Part shown: in pieces, positions 58,009 to 64,000 of the stretch
Layout: the number at the start of each line of letters is the position of its first letter
How positions within the stretch are numbered: position 1 is the stretch's first letter
DNA from: Cytobacillus purgationiresistens
Lineage (GTDB): Bacteria > Bacillota > Bacilli > Bacillales > Cytobacillaceae
DNA length: 64,000 nt
Direction: 5' to 3'
NCBI RefSeq assembly: GCF_030813235.1
Contig: NZ_JAUSUB010000004.1
Span: 62,001-126,000 of the forward strand
Made by a program: the position numbers and the translations under genes
The notes under the pieces: generated by a model
What the model saw: only the letters and a program-made list of their open reading frames with translations
Databases searched by the model: none
Told to the model about the DNA's origin: nothing

Positions 58009-58190
58009 AATAACCCTCTTTTACGAAATGTTTTACGAAAATGATAAGCGTCTCCTAGTCTACCAAAATTCCATGTAAAAAAAAAGCAAATTCATTTCAA
58101 AATAAATTTCCACGTTTTCCTTTACGGAACCTAGGAAAACCTTATATAATATATCTTGGCTTAAGCAAAGTGTGAAAGGAGAAATATCTA

Positions 58191-58574
58191 TTGACTACAC
58201 TTTATTTCCTTCTAATAATTATTGGTGCGATTATCGTTTATTCGGTCATTACATGGTTATATCAAAAGAGAATTGTTAAAACTTTATCTGAACAAGAGTT
58301 TATCGAAGGCTATAGAAAAGCACAGCTTATTGATGTCCGGGAACCGAATGAATTCGATGCTGGCCATATCCTTGGTGCTCGAAATATTCCATTATCACAA
58401 ATGAAAACGCGGATGAAAGAATTGCGCCAAGACAAGCCAGTTTACTTATATTGCCAAAGCGGTATGAGAAGTGGAAGAGCTGCCCAATTTCTGCACCGAA
58501 AAGGGTACAGAAACCTTTCACATCTGCAAGGTGGATTTAAGAAATGGAACGGAAAGATAAAAGCTAAAAAATAA
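58191..58574 (+). CDS. yqhL: Membrane-anchored rhodanese-like protein (YqhL)
   Basis: 127-aa protein. One N-terminal transmembrane helix (YFLLIIIGAIIVYSVITWLY) is followed by a single rhodanese domain: IDVREPNEFDAGHILGARNIP, then active-site loop YCQSGMRSGRAA with the catalytic Cys. Translation starts at a TTG 9 nt after AAAGGAG. It diverges from lipM. In B. subtilis yqhL has the same location. Sulfur acceptor unknown. Confidence 0.92.
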   Translation: MTTLYFLLIIIGAIIVYSVITWLYQKRIVKTLSEQEFIEGYRKAQLIDVREPNEFDAGHILGARNIPLSQMKTRMKELRQDKPVYLYCQSGMRSGRAAQFLHRKGYRNLSHLQGGFKKWNGKIKAKK

Positions 58575-58583
58575 GCTGATTAT

Positions 58584-58615
58584 GAGGTTCTCATTACGGG
58601 GACCTCTTTTGTTTG
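58584..58615 (+). terminator. Terminator of yqhL
   Basis: GAGGTTCTC / GGGGACCTC stem (wobbles) with a 5-nt loop, then TTTTGTTTGG. Confidence 0.75.
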
Positions 58616-58721
58616 GTTATTTGCTGATAAGGTTTGAAATTTATATATTATTTAATGTGCAGTCTGTTCTCCCTTTTCTATCATCTACAGCTGTTTTCTC
58701 TGGTCTTACACTCGAAACAAA

Positions 58722-58768
58722 AAAAGCTGATTCAAATTCTTCATGACAGAATTTGAATCAGCTTTTAT
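58722..58768. terminator. Terminator of the gcv operon
   Basis: Perfect 19-bp stem (58722-58740 with 58748-58766), outer AAAAGCTGATTC / GAATCAGCTTTT, then TTTTGTTTCG on the minus strand. Confidence 0.92.
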
Positions 58769-58771
58769 CTA

Positions 58772-60232
58772 TTATTGTTTTTGATAGCGTAATACAGGTT
58801 TTCTAGCTGCCAGAGTTTCATCTAAGCGGCTGATCACTGTTGTATGAGGTGCTTCCTGAACGATTTCCGGGTTCTCTTCTGTTTCTTTGGCAATTTGCAG
58901 CATTGCCTCGATAAATGAATCGAGCGTTTCTTTGGATTCCGTTTCGGTTGGCTCAATCATCATACATTCTTCTACATTTAATGGGAAGTAGATTGTTGGC
59001 GGATGATAGCCAAAGTCAAGCAGGCGCTTAGCGATATCAAGCGTACGTACGCCCAGCTTTTTTTGACGTCTGCCGCTTAGGACAAATTCATGTTTACAAT
59101 GTCTGTCATAAGGCAAATCAAAGGCAGGCGCCAGTTTTCTCATCATATAGTTTGCATTTAACACTGCATTTTCAGTCACTGCTTTTAAACCATCAGGACC
59201 CATTGAACGAATATATGTGTAAGCACGGACATTAATACCAAAGTTTCCGTAATAAGGCTTCACACGGCCAATGGAGCGAGGACGATTATAGTCAAAGCTG
59301 TAGCCTTCTTCATTTTTAACAAGGACCGGTTTCGGCAAGTATGGAATTAAATCCTTTTTAACCCCAACAGGACCTGAACCAGGGCCGCCGCCGCCATGAG
59401 GACCAGTGAAAGTTTTATGAAGGTTAAGGTGAACGACATCAAATCCCATATCTCCCGGGCGAGCTTTTGATAGCACTGCATTTAGGTTTGCTCCGTCATA
59501 ATAAAGCTTCCCTCCTGCACCATGGATGATTTCCGCCATTTCAAGAATGTTCTCTTCAAATAATCCAAGCGTATTCGGATTAGTTAACATTAATGCAGCT
59601 GTATCGTCCCCGACAACACGTTTTAGATCCTCTAAATCCACTAATCCATGCTCATTGGATTTGACAGTCAATGTTTCAAAGCCTGCTACAGTCGCTGAAG
59701 CTGGGTTTGTACCATGCGCAGAGTCAGGTACGATTACTTTAGTTCGCTTATGATCACCGTTTGCTTCATGGTATGCACGGATCATCATTAACCCTGTCCA
59801 TTCACCATGTGCACCTGCTGCTGGCTGCAAAGTCACTTCATCCATGCCAGTAATTTCAACAAGATGCTCTTGTAAATCATACATGAGCTCTAATGCACCT
59901 TGGACAGAACTTTCATCCTGCAGCGGGTGAAGATGGGCAAAACCGTTAAAACGAGCAACATTCTCGTTAATCTTTGGATTATATTTCATCGTACATGAAC
60001 CTAATGGATAGAACCCTGAATCCACTCCATGATTTCTTTTTGAAAGTGCAGTGTAGTGACGCATGATATCCAGCTCAGACAGTTCAGGCAGCTCAGCTTC
60101 TTCTTCACGTTGATAGCCTTCTGGAATAAGCTCACTTAAATCTACTTCTGGAACATCCATTTCCGGCAAGCTATAGCCGATTCTTCCTGGCCTGCTTAGT
60201 TCAAATATAAGAGACTGATCTTCGTTATGCAC
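58772..60232 (-). CDS. gcvPB: Glycine dehydrogenase (decarboxylating) subunit 2
   Basis: C-terminal half of the split P-protein. The PLP lysine lies in [21 protein letters not shown] 60232 is chosen as start: GGGGG precedes it by 6 nt, and the product (486 aa, [13 protein letters not shown]) matches B. subtilis in length. The start overlaps the end of gcvPA by 8 nt. The longer frame from 60256 lies inside gcvPA. Confidence 0.94.
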   Translation of the reverse strand: MHNEDQSLIFELSRPGRIGYSLPEMDVPEVDLSELIPEGYQREEEAELPELSELDIMRHYTALSKRNHGVDSGFYPLGSCTMKYNPKINENVARFNGFAHLHPLQDESSVQGALELMYDLQEHLVEITGMDEVTLQPAAGAHGEWTGLMMIRAYHEANGDHKRTKVIVPDSAHGTNPASATVAGFETLTVKSNEHGLVDLEDLKRVVGDDTAALMLTNPNTLGLFEENILEMAEIIHGAGGKLYYDGANLNAVLSKARPGDMGFDVVHLNLHKTFTGPHGGGGPGSGPVGVKKDLIPYLPKPVLVKNEEGYSFDYNRPRSIGRVKPYYGNFGINVRAYTYIRSMGPDGLKAVTENAVLNANYMMRKLAPAFDLPYDRHCKHEFVLSGRRQKKLGVRTLDIAKRLLDFGYHPPTIYFPLNVEECMMIEPTETESKETLDSFIEAMLQIAKETEENPEIVQEAPHTTVISRLDETLAARKPVLRYQKQ

Positions 60233-61571
60233 GGTAATCCCCCATTTCTGCAACAAATGTATCGATTTCTTCTTTTGATCTAAGCTCTGTTACAGCAACA
60301 AGCATATGATTGCCTAAAGCTTCATCATCTCTGCCTAAGTCATATCCGCCGATGATGTTTTTCTTAAGAAGAGCTTGGTTTACTTCTTTAACTGGTGTAT
60401 TTAATTTGATGACGAACTCATTGAATGAGGCTCCATCAAAAGCAATTTCAAATCCATTTTTCTTGAATTGCTGTTTCGTATAATAGGCTTTTTGCATATT
60501 AGCGGCTGCCATTTCCTTTACACCTTGTTTACCTAATGCTGTCATAGCGACAGATGCTGCTAGAGCATTCAAAGCTTGGTTGGAGCAAATATTAGAAGTC
60601 GCTTTATCGCGGCGAATATGCTGCTCACGCGCTTGAAGTGTAAGAACAAAGCCACGCTTTCCGTTCTCATCAACCGTTTGTCCAACAAGACGGCCTGGCA
60701 CTTTTCTCATCAATTTATTTGTCACAGCAAAATAACCGCAGTGAGGACCGCCAAATGCTGTTGGGATACCAAATACTTGTGCATCTCCAGCAACGATATC
60801 TGCACCGAACTTACCTGGAGGAGTAAGTGCCCCAAGGGAAAGTGGATTACTGGATACGACAAACAATGATTTATTTGCGTGAATTACTTTTTCTAATTCA
60901 GCGAGCGGCTCAATGCGCCCGAAAAAGTTTGGATATTGAATGACAACAGCAGCGATATCATCACTAATCATGTCGTTCAAAGCCGCTATGTCTGTCACAC
61001 CATCTTCATGTGGAATTTCAACCACATCAATGTATTGACCTTTTGCATAAGCTTTTACAACTTCCTTAGATTCAGGATGAACTGCACTTGAGATTAATAC
61101 TTTTTTACGTTTGGTTTGACCTGCGCTTAACATCGCAGCTTCAGCCAAAGCCGTTCCGCCGTCATACATGGAGGAGTTCGCTACATCCATACCAGTTAAC
61201 TCGCAAATCATCGTTTGGAATTCAAAGATCGCTTGTAATTCTCCTTGAGATATTTCTGGTTGATACGGAGTGTAGGCCGTATAAAATTCAGAACGTGATA
61301 AAACATGATCTACAATTACTGGCATATAGTGATCATAAACGCCAGCTCCTAGGAAAGAAGTATTTGTTCTTAAATCGGCATTTTTTTGTGAAAGAAGTGT
61401 CATTTCCTTCAATAAAGCTGATTCTGTTTTCGCCGGTTTAATATTATATTCGCCTTTAAATCGAACACTCTCAGGTATATCACTGAAAAGCTCATCAATT
61501 GACTGTACTCCGACCGCCTCCAGCATTTGTTCTTTGTCTGATTCGGTCATCGGTAAATAGCGATGTTTCAT
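60225..61571 (-). CDS. gcvPA: Glycine dehydrogenase (decarboxylating) subunit 1
   Basis: 448-aa N-terminal half of the P-protein. The start [19 protein letters not shown], the [20 protein letters not shown] region and GPHCGYFA are typical. With GcvPB it decarboxylates glycine and passes the aminomethyl group to lipoyl-GcvH. ATG lies 17 nt after gcvT ends, behind GGGGGGAGAA. Confidence 0.95.
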   Translation of the reverse strand: MKHRYLPMTESDKEQMLEAVGVQSIDELFSDIPESVRFKGEYNIKPAKTESALLKEMTLLSQKNADLRTNTSFLGAGVYDHYMPVIVDHVLSRSEFYTAYTPYQPEISQGELQAIFEFQTMICELTGMDVANSSMYDGGTALAEAAMLSAGQTKRKKVLISSAVHPESKEVVKAYAKGQYIDVVEIPHEDGVTDIAALNDMISDDIAAVVIQYPNFFGRIEPLAELEKVIHANKSLFVVSSNPLSLGALTPPGKFGADIVAGDAQVFGIPTAFGGPHCGYFAVTNKLMRKVPGRLVGQTVDENGKRGFVLTLQAREQHIRRDKATSNICSNQALNALAASVAMTALGKQGVKEMAAANMQKAYYTKQQFKKNGFEIAFDGASFNEFVIKLNTPVKEVNQALLKKNIIGGYDLGRDDEALGNHMLVAVTELRSKEEIDTFVAEMGDYRA

Positions 61572-61588
61572 TGGTTTTCTCCCCCCGG

Positions 61589-62692
61589 TTACTTCTTTTC
61601 TTTTTTATAAAATGGTGTAGATGCTACTTGTGCTTTTAAACGCTTGCCGCGAATTTCCACTTCCACTTCGGTATCAAGAGCAGAATAATCCGCTTTAATA
61701 AGCACTAAGCCGATATTCTTTTTCAATGTTGGAGATTGAGTACCTGTAGTAACTTCTCCAATCATTTCTTCTCCAATATACACAGAATAGCCATGGCGTG
61801 GAATTCCTCGATCAATCATCTCAATTCCAACCAATTTTCTTGGTACGCCATGCTCTTTCTGCCCCTTTAATACTTCTTTACCAATAAAGTCCGCTTCCTT
61901 ATTAACTTTAACTGCAAACCCAATCCCTGCTTCTAATGGGGAAATGTCTGCAGATAATTCTTGTCCATAAAGGACAAGATTCGCTTCAAAACGAAGAGTA
62001 TCTCTAGCACCCAATCCGCACGGGAGGACACCTTCTTCTTTTCCTGCAGCTAATATTTCATTCCATAATGGGACTGCATCTTCGTTGTTGCAATAAATTT
62101 CAAATCCATCTTCGCCTGTATAACCAGTTCTTGATACAAGTGCGCTTTTTCCATTAAGGCTTAATTCCTGACGAAACTTAAAAAATCCAATTTCACTTAA
62201 GTCAGTATCAGTTAATTTTTGCAGGACAGATTGTGCAAGCGGTCCTTGCAAGGCAAGTTGTGACATTTCTTCTGAAAGGTTTTTAATTTGTACATCCCCT
62301 TCTAAATGGTCTTCAAGCCATGAGAAGTCTTTAACAATATTCGCTGCATTGACTACAAGCAAATAATTCGCATCATGTATTTTATAAACAAGTAAATCAT
62401 CAACAGTACCACCATTTTCATAGCACATTGCTGTATATTGAGCACCAAGATCTTTCAGTTTGGAGACGTCATTTGTCATCATTTTCTGAAGAAACTGCAA
62501 ACTATCAGGGCCCTTTACCTCAATTTCTCCCATATGCGAGACATCGAAAAGACCCGCTTTTGTGCGCACGGCTTCGTGTTCTTCTTTAATGCTTGAAAAC
62601 TGTACTGGCAAATCCCAGCCACCGAAGTCAATGGTTTTTCCACCATATTCTTTATAAACGTCATGTAAAGGTGTACTCTTTAACTGCGACAT
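61589..62692 (-). CDS. gcvT: Aminomethyltransferase (T-protein)
   Basis: 367-aa tetrahydrofolate-dependent enzyme of glycine cleavage. Segments [24 protein letters not shown] (start), [15 protein letters not shown] and [15 protein letters not shown] are family hallmarks. First gene of gcvT-gcvPA-gcvPB, directly downstream of the glycine riboswitch. The methylene-folate it makes would normally go to FolD, whose gene is missing from its usual place at 38.2 kb. Confidence 0.96.
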   Translation of the reverse strand: MSQLKSTPLHDVYKEYGGKTIDFGGWDLPVQFSSIKEEHEAVRTKAGLFDVSHMGEIEVKGPDSLQFLQKMMTNDVSKLKDLGAQYTAMCYENGGTVDDLLVYKIHDANYLLVVNAANIVKDFSWLEDHLEGDVQIKNLSEEMSQLALQGPLAQSVLQKLTDTDLSEIGFFKFRQELSLNGKSALVSRTGYTGEDGFEIYCNNEDAVPLWNEILAAGKEEGVLPCGLGARDTLRFEANLVLYGQELSADISPLEAGIGFAVKVNKEADFIGKEVLKGQKEHGVPRKLVGIEMIDRGIPRHGYSVYIGEEMIGEVTTGTQSPTLKKNIGLVLIKADYSALDTEVEVEIRGKRLKAQVASTPFYKKEKK

Positions 62693-62761
62693 TTACTCAT
62701 CCCCCTTTATTCATTGTCGAAAATTCTTAGATGACTTGAAATAATACGCAAAAAAAAGACA

Positions 62762-62966
62762 GAAAATCCCCTCAAAAACCTGAGAAGACCTCTGTCCTTT
62801 CACCTGAGAGTTTACTGTATTCACAGCTTTCCCCTTGGGTGGCCCAGATTAACATGGGCTCTCTCCAGAGATGCGTCAAACAAGAGTTCTTTTGCCTGAG
62901 AGATTCACAAATGATATATTTGCTTGCTCCTTCGGCGCTACAAAAAGCGTAGTCTCTCCTCTTGAA
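62762..62966 (-). promoter_or_regulatory. Tandem glycine riboswitch with terminator
   Basis: Two glycine aptamers in series on the minus strand. Aptamer 1 (about 62966-62881) shows GGAGAGACTACGC, GCGCCGAAGGAGCAAG and CTCTCAGGCAAAAGAAC. Aptamer 2 (about 62878-62789) shows CTGGAGAGAGCC, CACCCAAGGGGAAAGC and CTCTCAGGTGAAAGGACAG. A CTTCTCA/TGAGGGG stem followed by TTTT (62787-62762) is the expression platform. Glycine binding is expected to turn on gcvT-gcvPA-gcvPB. Confidence 0.95.
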
Positions 62967-62993
62967 ATCATTCGCATTTATAATTTTTTCCAA

Positions 62994-63296
62994 TTTAGCA
63001 CATACTAGATTAAGTAATCTAATTGCTTTAATGATTTAAAATTCATTCAAAAAGAGCGCAATATTACTTTTACACTTTAAATGAATTGTCGAAAATTCTA
63101 AACTTTCAAGCTCACTTTCATCCTACCATCTGTTAAGTTATTGGGCAATCATTTTATTGCATAATTTCCAAGGTTTTTCACTGTTATAAAAAAGGATATT
63201 TTTGGCTTACATTAACATGTGGTCAACTCGCTTATATAGAAAAAATTGTATTTAACCTTTATTGCAAGAATCTTTACTGAGAGGGGCTAATGACAA
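62994..63296. other. Divergent promoter region of gcvT and yqhH
   Basis: About 300 nt of AT-rich DNA. A TATAAAT at the riboswitch side may be the gcvT -10, with no good -35. I see no gene and no strong hairpin. Confidence 0.5.
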
Positions 63297-64000
63297 ATGT
63301 CTGTACAAATAAAATTCGATTCATCTTGGCAGGAAGAATTTCTACGAAGAATAGACGAGGATGGTCCATGGGGCAATTGGGAGCTTTATAAACTGGCAAT
63401 TGAAGTTGAACATCAAACGGTTATTCCAGAGTTCGCGGGATTACAAGCGCCTGAACGTTTACCGAACTTAACACCGCTTCCCCATCAGCTGGAAGTAGCG
63501 AAGCAAGTCGTGGAAAATATGAATGGTAAAGCGATATTAGCAGATGAAGTCGGACTCGGAAAAACGATTGAAGCAGGATTAGTCTTAAAAGAATATATGA
63601 TTAGAGGACTGGTTAAGAAAGTATTAATCCTCGTTCCAGCTTCGCTCGTCACACAATGGGCAATTGAATTAAATTCCAAATTCTACATACCTGCTGTTGC
63701 TCAAAAGAAAAGCTATGTATGGGAACAGTATGATGTGGTTGTTTCGTCGATAGATACAGCAAAAAGAAACCCTCATCGTGACATCATTTTTCAACAGGAC
63801 TATGACTTAATCATTATTGATGAAGCGCATAAATTAAAAAATAATAAAACTAAAAACTATGAATTTGTGCAGTCTTTAAAAAAGAAGTTTTGTCTTCTCT
63901 TAACCGCTACACCGATTCAAAATCGCGTAAGTGAAATTTTTAATCTTGTTTCATTGCTAAAGCCGGGACATTTAGGAACGGAAACAGCCTTCTATGAAAA
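63297..64000 (+). CDS. yqhH: SNF2-type DEAD/DEAH-box helicase (YqhH), 5' part
   Basis: Partial gene running off the right edge; 234 codons are visible. MSVQIKFDSSWQEEFLRRIDE opens it (split: MSVQIKFDSS, WQEEFLRRIDE). The helicase core follows: Walker A ADEVGLGKTIEAGL, Ia LILVPASLVTQW, DEAH in LIIIDEAHKLKN and motif III LLTATPIQN. ATG 63297 follows GAGAGGGG by 10 nt; an ATG at 63290 is in another frame and is blocked. Orthologs at this place in B. subtilis are Swi2/Snf2-family proteins, possibly RNA polymerase recycling (RapA-like) or DNA repair; the role is not settled. Confidence 0.93.
   Translation, partial: MSVQIKFDSSWQEEFLRRIDEDGPWGNWELYKLAIEVEHQTVIPEFAGLQAPERLPNLTPLPHQLEVAKQVVENMNGKAILADEVGLGKTIEAGLVLKEYMIRGLVKKVLILVPASLVTQWAIELNSKFYIPAVAQKKSYVWEQYDVVVSSIDTAKRNPHRDIIFQQDYDLIIIDEAHKLKNNKTKNYEFVQSLKKKFCLLLTATPIQNRVSEIFNLVSLLKPGHLGTETAFYE

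Overview
The window reads as chromosomal DNA of an endospore-forming Bacillaceae. It carries spo0A, spoIVB and the full spoIIIAA-AH operon. Gene order follows the yqj-yqi-yqh stretch of the Bacillus subtilis chromosome, from the Y-family polymerase gene at the left edge to the SNF2 helicase gene yqhH at the right edge. Base composition is AT-rich. Strong purine-rich ribosome binding sites and many TTG or GTG starts fit a low-GC Gram-positive. Almost all genes lie on the minus strand. I see no tRNA, rRNA, prophage, insertion sequence or CRISPR array.

Left part (1-16 kb): DNA polymerase IV, an orphan CheW-like protein, an M20 peptidase, a carboxyltransferase (yqjD type), methylmalonyl-CoA epimerase, the tiny membrane protein Prli42 (plus strand), an L,D-transpeptidase, an ArAE-type membrane protein, an arginine/polar amino acid ABC transporter, bacilliredoxin BrxB, then mutA-mutB-meaB encoding adenosylcobalamin-dependent methylmalonyl-CoA mutase and its GTPase. 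An array of 51-bp repeats follows, each unit holding a palindrome.

Middle (16-28 kb): the branched-chain keto acid operon ptb-bcd-buk-lpdV-bkdAA-bkdAB-bkdB with a clear sigma-54 (-24/-12) promoter, next to its activator gene bkdR. Valine and isoleucine breakdown yields propionyl-CoA, so with carboxylase, epimerase and mutase this half of the window can encode a continuous route from branched-chain amino acids to succinyl-CoA.

28-47 kb: spo0A with a SigH-like promoter and 0A boxes, spoIVB, recN, argR, tlyA, dxs, ispA, xseB, xseA, nusB (folD is missing from its usual place), yqhY, accC, accB, and the spoIIIA operon behind a SigE-type promoter. spoIIIAD has no ATG, GTG or TTG at its homologous start.

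47-64 kb: a secreted alkaline phosphatase (plus strand), a 6S-like RNA, efp, papA, aroQ, yqhR, yqhP, yqhO, a class II ribonucleotide reductase gene nrdJ interrupted by a 321-nt group I intron and preceded by two NrdR boxes, lipM, yqhL, the glycine cleavage genes gcvT-gcvPA-gcvPB under a tandem glycine riboswitch, and the start of yqhH. LipM octanoylates GcvH, which links lipoate supply to glycine cleavage and to the lipoylated E2 of the bkd complex.

The items most worth a second look are the intron in nrdJ, the 51-bp palindromic repeat array, the 6S-like RNA, the start codon of spoIIIAD, and a possible C-rich small RNA near 10.4 kb.
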